In this document: positions 48,244 to 60,583 of the stretch, in pieces
Layout of the letters: each line of letters starts with the position of its first letter
How positions within the stretch are numbered: the stretch's first letter is position 1
The notes under the pieces: generated by a model
What the model saw: the letters and a program-made list of their open reading frames with translations, nothing else
What the model was told of the DNA's origin: nothing
Databases searched by the model: none
NCBI GenBank assembly: GCA_034509735.1
Contig: JACGWO010000012.1
Location: forward strand, 21,667,188-21,731,187
Direction of reading: 5' to 3'
DNA length: 64,000 bases
Origin: Sesamum alatum
Taxonomy: Eukaryota > Streptophyta > Magnoliopsida > Lamiales > Pedaliaceae
Program-made: the position numbers and the translations under genes

Positions 48244-48515
48244 CACTACAAAAAAATTAATATTTAACCATTATTAATAATCATGATTAAAAATAAATAA
48301 TCATAATGAACAGTCATTCACCACGATCATATAATGGTTATTGGCCGTGGTATTTGCGACTGTGGCTAAAACATTTGTTATGGCTCATAAGCATGGCAAA
48401 AAGAATTTTCGTGGTGGATAATCTAGATTTTTGCAATGATTTTTACTTAACCATGGTTAAAATAATTATTTACCATAATTTTAGTCCATAGTCAATAGTG
48501 AATTTTCTTCTAGTG
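48244..48515. mobile_element. CACTA-type MITE
   Basis: Starts cactacaaaaaaatt and ends ttcttctagtg, giving CACTA...TAGTG termini as in En/Spm elements. The interior repeats the phrases ccgtgg and catggttaa. Flanking trinucleotides are tct and tgt, so a 3-bp duplication is at best imperfect. Similar internal phrases occur at 58440-58769. Non-coding. Confidence 0.7.
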
Positions 48516-48597
48516 TGTTATGTTCTTTTTGCCCCCACCTACGAAAAGGAATGGTAAATCGGGCAGGGAGAGCATAGGCTCATTCTGAATCTATTAT

Positions 48598-49123
48598 AGG
48601 GGTGGAAGACATAGTATACATTATACAATCTATAAATTTTATTTATAAATTTATATCAAAACTTAGTGATTCCCATGAATTAATCTAAAGAAGAAGAAGA
48701 AGAAGATGATCATGATGATGATGATAATAATAATAATATCAACAAGCTTAATCAATAATTTAGTAAGTTTTAATATTTTTTTTAATATGACACATATGAA
48801 TTTTATGTTATATTTTAATATTTATTTGTAATCTCTTATACTTCTTTTAAATGGACAAGCCCTAACAATTAACTTATATATATATATACATATTATATAC
48901 TATTATAATATCCAATAATATAATTTTATTAAAAAATTATACCAATAATTACGAGGTCGAGCTCGAGCTCGAGCTAAGGAGCTTGAAGTCAGCTAGAGCT
49001 GAATTTAGCTCGAGCTCAAGCTCATTAGGCAAGATTCGAGCTCGAGCTCGAGCCATACCACTCAAACTTGAGTTCGAGCTCGAGCTCTCTGAAAATGATC
49101 GAATTCGACTAGTTGCCACCCCT
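48598..49123. mobile_element. Short-TIR element carrying a GAGCTC array, 10-bp TSD
   Basis: Short terminal inverted repeats aggggtgg...ccacccct are flanked by a perfect 10-bp repeat aatctattat (48588-48597 and 49124-49133). Near its right end (48955-49090) is an irregular array of gagctc and cgagct units in both phases, able to fold on itself. There is also a (GAA)n/(GAT)n run at about 48693-48740. The termini resemble hAT-like taggggtg ends, but hAT elements make 8-bp duplications, so the class is uncertain. Non-coding. Confidence 0.7.
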
Positions 49124-49577
49124 AATCTATTATGAATGGGACATATTTGAATATAATTTTTGAGTTTGAGGACAGGGACGAGTTTTATCTTAAGGGTATG
49201 CCTTGCGTTTTTTTCAAAACCCGCTTCAGATTATATTAGTAAATATAAAAAATTATGTATTTTTATATTTTTAATTTTATTTAATATATATGCAAAATAA
49301 ATTGTATATTTAACTGATTTTTAACATAATAATATTTTATTCGATCTTTATAATTTTTTAAAAACATATTAATTAGTTGAATGAAAATATATATAACCAC
49401 AATTTTGCAGGTCAGACCTGTCGAGTCTAAAATCAAAACGAGTTCTAGACAAATTTAAAACGAAATAGAACAGATTTCAAATCCAGATAAAATTAAATGG
49501 GCAAATCTAGAGCTTAATTACTATTCCTACCAACCAAATTCTTGAATAATGTGCCATCATTTATGCACTTATTCCTC

Positions 49578-49626
<49 letters not shown>
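49578..49626 (+). repeat. (AAT)n microsatellite
   Basis: About 16 uninterrupted aat units. Confidence 0.9.
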
Positions 49627-49873
49627 GAATAAGTGCATTAAGATGAGATCTTGGCTGTCAAATTTTGTTGTCGGTGACGGTCAGTATTTGGCTGCATTCC
49701 TCCTTCAAATCACAATATGGAACTGGTTTTTAAACCTTTCAAGTCAAGTGGAATATATTACTTTTTAATTTTATCTAAATTTTTATTCAAAAAATAATAT
49801 CTAGTAAAATACTGTGTTTTATTTTGATTTATAAAAAAAACTAAATTTTTTTTCACAATAATAATAATTATTA

Positions 49874-50288
49874 GGGTAAATTACAGCCACCTCCAATCAG
49901 GTTTGACATAATTACAAATACCCCTCGTTATTTGAAAAATACAAATACCCCCCCCTCTTGAAGTTGTAATTTTTAACTAAAGGCCTGAAATGGACCATAT
50001 TGCCCTTAAAATTGTAGAAAATCAGCAGAGTCAAATTGTATTATTGCTCCTCTATGTAAAAAACTTAAGAAGCCTCTCCTTGCGCATTGTAGACCAAAAA
50101 AAATTTAAGAATTAAACAAAAAATAATTCAGTGATAAAGGGTATTTTGGCTAGTTCACCCATAAAAATAGATAAAAATTGGTTATTTGTTAGACGGTTAT
50201 AAATCTCAAAATGTATTTATAATTTTTCAAATAACGAGAAAATATTTATAATTATATCAAACTTAAAAAAGATAGTTATAATTTATCG
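49874..50288. mobile_element. MITE family A copy 5, 9-bp TSD with one mismatch
   Basis: About 415 bp, family blocks as in 45814-46240. Flanked by taattatta (49865-49873) and taaatatta (50289-50297), a 9-bp duplication with one difference. Non-coding. Confidence 0.8.
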
Positions 50289-50297
50289 TAAATATTA

Positions 50298-52016
50298 TTA
50301 TCATGGGGAATCCTTTGTTTCTTTCTTCATTTTTTTCTTTTTATGAAGAAAAATGGCAAGTTGGAGGTTGAGAAACGGCAAATATTGGAAATACGCGGAA
50401 ACAGAAACAGAAAAAGTTATCCTATGGGTGTGGGAAAGAATCGCACGCTATTCAACACATGACAGTGGAGCTGTGGAGCCACTCATCCGCCGTTCCCACA
50501 CCCGGACAAACCATTTCATCATCAATACCAAATTCTAATGATTTCAACAGATCTGAATAATCGAATAATAAATATAATATATTTATTGTATATTTGATAT
50601 ATAATTTTTTAAAAAATTAACAAATTATATAACAAATATATCCCATATTAGTGGAACATATTATGCGATTAACTTCATTCGACGAATTTAATTTGAGTAA
50701 AAAAAAAATTTGTTACTCCCGGCATTTGATTAAATGCACTCAACACCCCTGGCCCACCATGGTCTATTGCACCGCATAATTAATGGATATTCTTGTTGGA
50801 AATGGACCCCATTTTTTTTTTACCTCATATATATATATACCCTATTTTATTTTTATTTTTTGTAAATTCTTATACTTCTTAACAATTACACTAGAATTTA
50901 TCAATTTTATGTTACAAGAAAATTTCTTCGTTATAAAAGCAAATGTACTAGCTGTTTTCCTAATAATCAAAAATAAAATATAAGAACAACTTGTTTAGAC
51001 CTATGAAATAAGAAATTGAAATTATATTTATTCTGACACTGTATAAATAAAGTCTCCAACAATTTATAAAATGATATGTGATAGGAGTCCATCAGTAAAA
51101 ACTTTTTGAAAGACAAGTTTATCCCTACAAAACAAGGGAATGATGTTATCAGACAAAATCCACACAATCAATCCGCTCTAACACAGTAACCCAATTCCAC
51201 AATAGTCCATCGCACCACTCATTCAGGATCAAGATTTAGGCACGTGGATCTGTACGCTAAATAAATACCAACAATCGTCAATGTAAAAGTGTACACTATT
51301 TAGTGCAAGTTATCGTATTTTAACTCTTCGAACCAGATCCCTATTATCATATTAAGTTAAGTTTTATAAGGTCGTTGATGTGGACAACCCAACTAACCTA
51401 CTTATTACTGATTTCTCAGGAGTCTTTACTTTTCACAACATCATTCAACTTGAAAATGACGTCGATCTGAATCAAATAATTATGTATTTCAGACATTCTG
51501 GACTTTGATATTGACCATTAGTGTTCAAATTTCTTAAGGGTTGTTGAAACTCAAAACATAATAAATAGTGAAATGTTACAAACATTTTCTTGACAATCCA
51601 CCTTTTAGTAGTTAGTAGAAACAAATTAGTTGAGAGATAACATAAAATAGTGAAAGGCAGTTGACCCCTGATTGCTGTGGTGTTAAGGAACAAGTTAGAC
51701 AAACTGTAATTCTCCCACCTATAAATCGCATTATTTAATATTTTATTATTATTGGGTATGTAATTGTTGTGACAAAGCTGTCAATGTTAAAAAACGTACA
51801 GACATGGGCGTAATTAATAAATGTTGATTGGTCATGCCCACATTGCCCCACCACTTCAGCCAGCCATGGCTAGATCCATGTTGTATCGCTTTGTATATTG
51901 ATGTATAGATAATTGTCATATTTGTTTTCATTTTTAAATAATATTATTGACATTGATTTTTTAAAAAAAAATAAATTATCAATCAGATGGGCAAACAAAT
52001 TAGTTAAAGGGATAAT
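50298..52016. other. Gene-free AT-rich interval
   Basis: A 61-codon frame from an ATG at 50353 (Trp/Arg-rich) has somewhat higher GC than its surroundings but no recognisable homology, so I do not call it a gene. A cluster of a few other 60-76 codon frames between 50783 and 51931 lacks any protein-like signature. Confidence 0.4.
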
Positions 52017-53328
52017 TACACTCCCTTCCCTTATGTTTGGTATAATTATAAATTGATCTTTTGTAGTTTGAAAAATTACATCTAGTACCCATGAGATTTG
52101 CTTCCGTCTAACAAATAGGTCTATTCATTAGTCAGAATTCATTAAATTTGTTGATATTTGTTGGGTGGACTCACCACCAGCGGATCGACTGATATATTAC
52201 AATTTAAAAATTATTACAGGCGGGGATGGGTTACAGAAACCCTCAAATTACAGATTAACCGAGGGAATACAAATATAATCAGAACAAGAATCAAACCAAC
52301 TGTAAGGCTCAGGGAGCCAGATCCGGGAGAGCTGCTCACAGTCACAAGGCCGGTACTCTTCGACCGGTTGCACCAGAGCAAGTTTCAGAGGAGAGCCACA
52401 CAGGCTTCCTCTGAGTAGCACTTCACAAAGAATCAGTCCTCACACAGAGGCTTTCCACTCAGGAAAGAACCACGAAGGTAAGGGTTTCTCAGGGAATGAG
52501 AGCAAGGGTATCACAAAGTATTTTCAGGGAAGAAAGGGGATCACTCAGATCTTAAGTGTATATCTCAAAAAAGATGAGGACACCTTTTATAGGGGCTAGA
52601 AACGACTGGTTGAAGAGGTACAAGTGCGGTGAAGTCATTTTCCAATGCCATCGAAAAATGGCAGAGGGAGAGAAACAAAGGGTCGCGCCTCCAGGGAGAG
52701 AGAAGAGAGAATCAGATAAAGGATGAAGTGAAAAGGTATAATAACCAGATTAGGGTTAGGGCTTCACTTAAGTAGGTTAGGCATCCGGGTCAAATCAGAG
52801 TGGGCCGGGTCCATGTGTGGGCTGAGTGGAGTGAGGTGTGTTTTGCTCTGGGCCGTCCGAGGTCAAAGAGTAACTGGGCTTGGTGAGCTTTGGGCCTCCC
52901 AAGGGTCATGGGCCACTTATTCCAACAATATTAATAAAAAAAATAAACTTAATGAAAATCGATATTTACCCTCGATGGACTTATTACCGACTTATTGCAT
53001 GCCAAATAAATCTTTTATGATTAAACCACCCTTATAACGGTGAATACATACCTCCTTAGATGCATTGACGTGTGAAGATATATAAGGGTAGTTTGATCAT
53101 AAAGAATATATGTTTGACCTACAATAAATCAATAATAAGTCAATCAATGTAAATATCGATTTTGATTTAGTTTTTTGTGCTAATATCAATACGTTCGGTG
53201 AATATTGACTATCAGGGGGACCTATTTGTTGGATAGGAGCAAACACAAGGGCACTAGATGTAATTTTTCAAACTACAGTATCTATGTATAATTACACTAA
53301 ATCTTAAGAGAAAGGGTGTAATTATCCT
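52017..53328. mobile_element. Mutator-type MITE containing a solo LTR
   Basis: Ends agggataattacac and gggtgtaattatcct are inverted repeats, extended inward by gtttgaaaaattacatctag facing ctagatgtaatttttcaaac. Flanks attagttaa (52008-52016) and attaattaa (53329-53337) form a 9-bp duplication with one difference. The interior is split by a 768-bp solo LTR; without it and one copy of its 5-bp duplication the MITE is about 540 bp. Part of this element was then duplicated downstream (53812-54961). Confidence 0.8.
52160..52927. mobile_element. Solo LTR, TSD ATATT
   Basis: 768 bp, starts TGTTGGGTGGACTC and ends CTTATTCCAACA. A perfect 5-bp duplication atatt lies at 52155-52159 and 52928-52932. There is no internal region, so it arose by recombination between LTRs. 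A truncated second copy at 53812-54562 comes from the tandem duplication, not from a new insertion. Confidence 0.87.
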
Positions 53329-53792
53329 ATTAATTAATGATTGAGTTCCAAATTAAAGTTTATAACAAAAATTTCAAGATGGATAAATTCGCACTAAGCC
53401 CATATCAAATTTGGGCCTTATGCATTTTAATAGATCGATCAAGATAAAATGTAGATTATTCTTTTATTTTGGATTGACTAAATAGGTTAAAATATTTTTA
53501 GATATGGCATGTTAGGATATTGGTATGTCAAAAAAGTTCATGGTGTATAAGCCAAATATAAGTGGGCTACAAATTAAAATCCTTTCATGCCAATAAAAAG
53601 GGTCGTCAAGGATACACTATGACATATCCAACGCAAGTCCAAAATTCTCAATCACGATGGGGTACTGCAATCGTGAAATTCCACGTTTCTTTCGCTACAA
53701 ACTTCAAAGCCTCGATACTAATTTGCAATGTGACTCATAATTTGTCCCTACAAAATGAAGATGATTACACGTCCACGTCCAAAAACAATCTT
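52177..53792 (+). repeat. Tandem segmental duplication, copy 1
   Basis: Starts inside the solo LTR at accagcggatcg and runs through the LTR end, the right half of the MITE and about 450 bp of flanking DNA. The offset to copy 2 is 1,635 bp. Substitutions and small indels between copies are sparse. Confidence 0.9.
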
Positions 53793-53811
53793 CCAATTTA
53801 AAAATTATTAC

Positions 53812-55425
53812 ACCAGCGGATCGAATGATATATTACAATTTAAAAATTATTACAGGCGGGGATGGGTTACAAAAACCCTCAAATTACAGATTAACCGGGG
53901 GAATACAAATATAATCAGAACAAGAATCAAACCAACTGTAAAGCTCAGGGAGCCAGATCCGGGAGAGCTGCTCACAGCCACAAGGCCGGTACTCTTCGAC
54001 CGGTTGCACCAGAGCAAGTTTCAGAGGAGAGCCACACAGGCTTCCTCTGAGTAGCACTTCACAAAGAATCAGTCCTCACACAGAGGCTTTCCACTCAGGA
54101 AAGAACCACGAAGGTAAGGGTTTCTCAGGGAATGAGAGCAAGGGTATCACAAAGTATTTTCAGGGAAGAAAGGGGATCACTCAGATTTTAAGTGTATATC
54201 TCATAAAAGATGAGGACACCTTTTATAGGGGCTGGAAACGACTGGTTGAAGAGGTACAAGCGCGGTGAAGTCATTTTCCAATGCCATCGAAAAATGGCAG
54301 AGGGAGAGAAAAAGGGGTTGCGCCTCCAGGGAGAGAGAAGAGAGAATCAAATAAAGGAGGAAGTGAAAAGGTATAATAACCCGATTAGGGTTAGGGCTTC
54401 ACTTAAGTAGGTTAGGCATTCGGGTCGAATCAGAGTGGGCTGGGTCCATGAGTGGGCTGAGTGGAGTGAGGTGTGTTTTGCTCTGGGCCGTCCGAGGTCA
54501 AAGAGTAACTGGGCTTGGTGAGCTTTGGGCCTCCCAAGGGTCACGGGCCACTTATTCCAACAATATTAATAAATAAATAAAAACTTAATGAAAATCGATA
54601 TTTACCCTCGATAGACTTATTACTGACTTATTGCATGCCAAACAAATCTTTTATGACTAAACCACCCTTATAACGGTGAATACATACCTCCTTAGATGCA
54701 TTGACGTGTGAAGATATATAAGGGTAGTTTGATCATAAAGAATATATGTTTGACCTACAATAAATCAATAATAAGTCAATCAATGTAAATATCGATTTTT
54801 AATTAGTTTTTTGTGCTAATATCAACAGGTTCGGTGAATATTGACTATCAAGGGGACCTATTTGTTTGATAAGAGCAACATCATGGGTACTAGATGTAAT
54901 TTTTTAAACTACAGTATCTATGTATAATTACACTAAATCTTAAGAGAATGGGTGTAATTATCCTATTAAAATGATTGAGTTCCAAATTAAAGTTTATAAC
55001 AAAAATTTCAAGATGGATAGTTCGCACTAAGCCCATATCAAATTTGGGCCTTATGCATTTTAATAGATCGATCAAGATAAAATATAAATTATTCTTTTAT
55101 TTTGAATTGACTAAATAGGTTAAAATATGCTTAGATATGGCATGTCAGGATATTGGTATGTCAAAAAAGTTCATGGTGTATAACCCAAATATAAGTGGGC
55201 TACAAATTAAAATCCTTCATGCCAATAAAAAGGGTCGTCAAGGATACACTATGACATATCCAAAGCAAGTCCAAAATTCTCGATCACGATGGAGTACTGC
55301 AATCGTGAAATTCCACGTTTTCTTTCGCTACAAACTTCAAAACCTTGATACTAATTTGCAATGTGACTCATAATTTGTTCCTACAAAATGAAGATGATTA
55401 CACATCCACATCCAAAAACAATCTT
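53812..55425 (+). repeat. Tandem segmental duplication, copy 2
   Basis: Collinear with 52177-53792 to a shared ccaaaaacaatctt at the far end. The junction at 53793-53811 contains ccaatttaaaaattattac, which also occurs inside the LTR at about 52198 and 53836, so short homology may have mediated the event. The LTR part spans 53812-54562 and lacks its first 17 bp. Confidence 0.9.
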
Positions 55426-55951
55426 TCAACCCTTGGATTGGATCACAGTTTGTAAATAAGAATCAGGGTACACAAAAATTGAAACCTTTTGATTTAAGTT
55501 CATAAACAATTATTTGTTCATATTTTTTCAGCATTGTAACTATTTTCTACAAATTTGAAATTTATATGAACAAATATATATGTAATAATCATTTAATTAC
55601 TTAATGTAATTACTATCTGATGTAGCATCAACAGACCTGAGTGGTGATTGCTTAGTGGGTGTGAAGTTTTTATTCTTATTCTTGATTTACAAATATATGG
55701 GGGCTATTTTATGTTTTTATGTGAAAATAACATATTGGAAATTCGTTTATATGATTTTTAGTTGTGTCATGTTCTATATTTTTATTTATTTGAATAAACA
55801 TTGATGATTATGTTTATATTGTTCTATTGCTAATATTTTATCAAGTTAATATTAATTAAAAATAAAATGATATTTTGAAGGATTCTTCCTCTAAAGTTTA
55901 ATATAATAATTACAATTTTGTTTAAAACCGACACACAAGCAATAATTTCCT
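55426..55951. other. AT-rich spacer
   Basis: No gene or recognised element. Confidence 0.4.
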
Positions 55952-56203
55952 GGGTAAAGTACATTTACACTCTTTAAGGTTAGATCCAATTATACAAATA
56001 TTTCATGTCTTTACAAAATTACAGCTACCCCTGAGGGGTATTAGTGTAATGTTTTTCAGGATATTAGTGTAAACTTTGCCTTTGAATAAGAGTATAGTTG
56101 TAATACAATTACAACCTTAGGGGATGTAGCTATAATTTTATAAAAAATAAAAAATATTTATATAATTGAACCTAATTTCAAGGAATGTTACTATAATTTA
56201 TCC
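55952..56203. mobile_element. MITE family B copy 1, perfect 9-bp TSD
   Basis: 252 bp, starts gggtaaagtacatttacac and ends actataatttatcc. A perfect 9-bp duplication taatttcct lies at 55943-55951 and 56204-56212. Internal blocks aactttgcctttgaat, tatagttgtaatacaattac and ttacagctaccccctgagg-like wording are shared with the copy at 56541. Mutator-type by duplication length. Non-coding. Confidence 0.88.
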
Positions 56204-56540
56204 TAATTTCCTAGACACGTATAGTTGGGGCCCCACTAAAGGTATAGTATTAATTGGTAAGAGAATATGAAGTATAGGGCAAGCAATAGAGCAACACATG
56301 TCCAAAATATTAATTATTATTATTATTTTTTTCTGCCTACATCAAGTGGGCATTGAGGCGGATCCCAAGTATCTAATATTAATTATTATTATTAGGTATA
56401 TTATTGAAAATTTACTTGATGACTTTTTAATTAGGTGTCATGAAAACTATACACCAATTAATGTAACCTTTTGGTAGTGTTTTTCGTTGTACTGAAAAAT
56501 GTGGATAATTTCAGCTTCAATCACTATTACTCTAAAAAAT

Positions 56541-56799
56541 AGAGTAAATTACATTGACACTCCATGATATTAGGTCCAATTACATAAATACTTCATATCT
56601 TTTGTGAATTATAGCTACACCCCTTGAGGGGTGTTAATGTAATATTTTTCAGGTGTATTAATGTAAACTTTGCCTTTGAATGTGGAGTATAGTTGTAATA
56701 CAATTACAACCTCAGGGGGTGTAGTTGTAATTTCCCAAAAGACAAGGAGTGTTTGTGTAATTGGATGTAACCTTAAAAGGTGTCACTGTAATTTACTCT
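56541..56799. mobile_element. MITE family B copy 2
   Basis: About 259 bp, ends agagtaaattacattgacac and, reversed, agagtaaattacagtgacac. Same internal order as copy 1 at 55952. Flanks are A-rich (ctaaaaaat and aaaaaaaat, 7 of 9 equal), so the duplication is unclear. Confidence 0.8.
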
Positions 56800-58060
56800 A
56801 AAAAAAAATATTACCTCTGAGAGATTAATAGGTTATAAGAAAAGGAAAAGTAAGCACAAAATATTTATATAAGTGAAGTAATTAAGTTAAATGATAATAA
56901 TTAAAAGGGTGTCAAGTTAAATTTATTTAGAAATGTCTTATTAAATCATACATTTTAAGATTTTAGTTCCTATTTTGAAAATAAGCTGTCAAAATATTTG
57001 AATAAAATAAAATGATAAAACTTATAAAATATAAATAATGAGAATTTGTAATTGATGTGATTGAAATTACAGGACTTTATTAAGCTTTTAATAATAAATT
57101 AGGAGATCCTTGTTTTTCCTAAGAATTTGGCGGCTAACATTTAATTTTATTAATTTATTTTTTAAAAATTTTACTAAATACTTTATAACAATTTATAAGG
57201 TCACTCAAATACCCTCTAAGTCCAATAAATTATTGCCACGTAATTTAGATATACACTCACACTGTGTGGGACTAAACCCAATGTTTTAAATCGCGGGCTT
57301 ATGTGTATTGTAGTTGAGTATTTTTATATTTGTAAATTTTAAATATATACTCTAAAATTAATATCTAAATACAACTTTAAATTTAAATTTAACTTTAATT
57401 TAGCTGAACCCCAATTAAAGGTTGTTCAAGTTACAAATATAAAGTGTGAGGGAAAATATTTTAAGAAAATATATTCTATATCTTTTTGGGGGCCAACAAA
57501 TTAGAGATGGTATTGATAAGGTTTTAAAGTACCATTTAATAATATGAAGGCATCATTAGCAATGTACTATCAATAACTCAAGTTTCTTTTACATTTGATT
57601 ATTTAATGATGATTTAAGAAAATAAAGTAGTTATATACTTTTATTATAATTATGTAAATATTTAAAAAGAAAGAACATACAAACTCTTTACATTGGATAA
57701 GATGCATATCATTTTATTGTCTAAAACACAATAAAAGATAAAAAAAAAATCATTCATTAAAAAAAAGAAGAATAAAGTAAAAAGAATAAAAACTATTAAA
57801 GTGAAAAAGAACATTAGGCCCCGTTTGGATGGGCATGTTTGAATTTGAACGAAATATTTGAAAAAAAATGATTTTATTTATTTATTTATTGTGTAATGAA
57901 TTTGAAATTTATCATAATATGACTAAGTATAGTTTAATAATATCTCATTAAAAAATTCATTTTTTAAATATTATATCAATTAATTAATTAAAATCAATTT
58001 CTTCAAATTTATTCCGTTAATCGTGGTTGACAAGTCGTCAACCACAAGTCCACAGTACAT
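56800..58060. other. AT-rich interval
   Basis: No gene. A block starting aggccccgtttggatgggca at about 57816 matches wording common at plant transposon ends, but I could not find its partner end. Confidence 0.4.
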
Positions 58061-58284
58061 GTCAATGAGGTCTTATTTGAATTGGTAAGGTTGAAGTCTT
58101 ACAACTTAAAAATTGATCGTGTGTTCAAATTCTATGAAATATGAGTGCATGCCTACTGTTATAGTAGTTTTTTTTCTTTATTTTTTTGTATCTCATTTGA
58201 ATATATTTGTTAATTTGAATTATTGATGTATTGAATTAGTTTTTAATTTTAATGATATAATGAATATCATACTATAAAAAAAAA
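58061..58284 (+). mobile_element. Probable SINE, degenerate
   Basis: The head gtcaatgaggtcttatttga matches the SINE heads at 1422 and 4859 (gtcaatgagatctag). An A-box-like ttgaattggtaagg and B-box-like gtgttcaaattc follow. It ends with an A run at about 58276-58284. No clear target-site duplication. Confidence 0.6.
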
Positions 58285-58564
58285 CCGTATACGATGATAA
58301 ATTAGACTATAATTGAAACGGTGATCTAGTTTTACAAAAAAAAAAAGTGTGGGAAATACCTTTTTTTTTTTATTTAAGTATAAATATATTTAACTAGGAG
58401 AGTGAAGATATTAAAAAAAAAAAACTATTTGTCTAAAATATAAATTTATCACTAGAAAAAAAAAATCATTATTAGCTACATTTTTAATGGCTATAGAAAA
58501 AACCGTGGTAAATAACTATTATTAACTACGGTTAAATAAAAATCGTTGCAAAAACTAGCTTTTC

Positions 58565-58769
58565 CACTACAAAAAAATTATTTTCCACAACTAAGAGCCG
58601 TGGTAAAAATATTCGCCATGGCTTTTAGCCATGACAAATGTTTTAGCCACCCTCGCAAAAATCACGACCGACAACCGTTGCTTGGCCATGGTCAATGACT
58701 ATTCGCTACGACTAATTTAGTATTAACCATGGCCATTAACCGTAGTTAAATGTCATATTTCTTATAGTG
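58565..58769. mobile_element. CACTA-type MITE with a second relic upstream
   Basis: Starts cactacaaaaaaatt and ends ttcttatagtg. The interior has inverted phrases (gagccgtggtaaa, ccatggc, cgtagttaaa) like the element at 48244. A related, partly lost copy (tcactagaaaaaa ... actacggttaaa) lies immediately upstream at about 58448-58560. Flanking trinucleotides do not match. Confidence 0.65.
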
Positions 58770-59545
58770 TATTCACTCTATAGTCAAATTTAATTAGACA
58801 TGACAAGAAATAAGCTTAATAAGACCTAAATAGTGTGTAAATAAATCGAATCAAGCCGAATTATGTATGCTCGATAATTTGCATATGTAAAATTATATCT
58901 AAAACCTTAACCGATAGTAAAATAAATTCGATCTGAACAAGTTTTTGTGAATGTAGATTTTAAGTTGAATATGATTAATTTATTACTCTTGAAAAATAAA
59001 GCATACAAGTTAAATGTGATGTATTTAATGAATTGTCTTAAACGATAATAAAAACACATATTTAGTAACTTAAATTATAAATTAGTTTAATTTCCAATTC
59101 TACACACTAGTCATACATTTGGTTAAGTGAAGCTCTCTCTTTCTTTCTTTTTAATAAATATGGTTTATTGGATAAATTTAAATATTAAAAATTAATTAAA
59201 TATATTATAATATTAAATTAAAGGACACTTTTAATGAAAATGTATAGATAAAACATAGTAACTAAAATATATATAGCTCCACATTCACAAAATTCAAGCT
59301 GGCATTTTTTTTTTCATTTATAAGATCTCAATTTTACTGTTCAAGCAAAGTCTAATTGTCAAGCTGAAGTTGACCTTCTTCCATGCTAATATTACCTGCA
59401 TTATACCAAAAAATTTATTTCTAATTAGACCATGATTTTTTTAAATAAACACGATTTACTAAATCATTAATTAAATTTAAATATGAAAAATTAATTAAAT
59501 ATATCAGAAATATCAATTTCAAAAATGCATTTCAAAAATAAAAAA

Positions 59546-60100
59546 TTATAATTGAATATCCCATACTTTACTCAGTGTCGGAGGTGGAGGTGGAGGTGTG
59601 GGTGGAATAGAAACTGGTGGTCGAGAGGGAGCGGAAAGCGGTGGTGGTGGCCGTGGCGGCGAAACCTGACGATTCGAGGGAAGAGGTGACAGCGGTTTCA
59701 CAATAGAACTGGCATTATGTTGTGCACGTATGCTAATCCTCACTAGAGGGTCCATACTCCAATCTGATATATTCGAAATCCGTGGCGACGACTCTTCGCT
59801 TCTCCTAGAGTATTTATCTGACGACGATGAACTTGGTGGCAACGACGATGCACCTTACACATCGATCCTTGAGGCGGAGGGACGGTTAGCATTTCCCGAT
59901 GCAACAGCCTAATGGTCTGAATCTCGATCAGGTCAGGCAACTTGGGCATCGAATTCCTTGGGCTCAAGTTATTTGCTAGGGACAGACTCAAGTAATGGAC
60001 CTCACCGAAGACCCCAAACCCGATCCAGAAATCGAAGAAGAGTAGGTAGAGGAAGAATTCAAGTAATCGGAGGAGTGAATGCAAGGGCAAAAGAGGATGA
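59546..60100 (-). pseudogene. Formin-like (FH1-flanking) gene fragment, frameshifted
   Basis: Minus-strand translation across three frames gives the order expected N-terminal to FH1 in plant class I formins: SDYLNSSSTYSSSISGSGLG near 60075-60015, LSLANNLSPRNSMPKLPDLI near 60000-59935 in a second frame, then SSSSDKYSRRSEESSPRISN near 59835-59780 and a Pro-rich stretch with PPTPPPPPP and SKVWDIQL at 59546. Formins nucleate actin; the actin-binding FH2 domain is absent. Frameshifts between the blocks and the missing FH2 show it is a dead fragment. Its GC content stands out from the AT-rich DNA on both sides. The family call is from recognition of wording, so a database search is needed to secure it. 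Confidence 0.6.
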
Positions 60101-60541
60101 CAAAATTAGTAGGAAACGTGGTGGGTCCCATAGATTATTAATATCGCACCTCAAGTCAGATTGTAATCGAGGTCCGAGTAGGAGCGAGTAGTGGGCCGGG
60201 GCAAATTCAAATAAACACGGGACTGAACCTCTAGTAACCACGATATAGGGCCTAATGTGACAAGGTAAACACGGCCTAAATAGAACACCCTTTTAACACT
60301 CACTTTTTTATCAATTTCTTTTTATTCTTAACATTATTTCATCATTTTTATAATTTCTCTCTTTTGATAACCCACAAATAATCCACTCTTATCAATATTT
60401 ACTAATTTTAACTTTTTGTAATTTTCTTATTCTTTAATATTTTAATTTCCTTAAATAAGATTAAAATATAATTATATAATAAAATTTAATTTTGAAAAAA
60501 TTTATTTAGTTGCGTACTTTCATTTAATTGTGCCACACGCA

Positions 60542-60542
<1 letters not shown>

Positions 60543-60580
<38 letters not shown>
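60543..60580 (+). repeat. (TA)n microsatellite
   Basis: About 19 uninterrupted TA units, roughly 100 bp upstream of the H+-PPase core promoter. Confidence 0.9.

Positions 60581-60583
<3 letters not shown>

Noticed and set aside
50353..50538. 61-codon Trp/Arg-rich frame
   Set aside because: It has no recognisable homology and no support from gene-like context; kept only as a remark in the interval description.
52813..54544. Open frames repeated in both tandem copies (86-99 codons)
   Set aside because: They fall in the solo LTR and are kept only because the duplication is recent; no retroviral or host protein motif is present.
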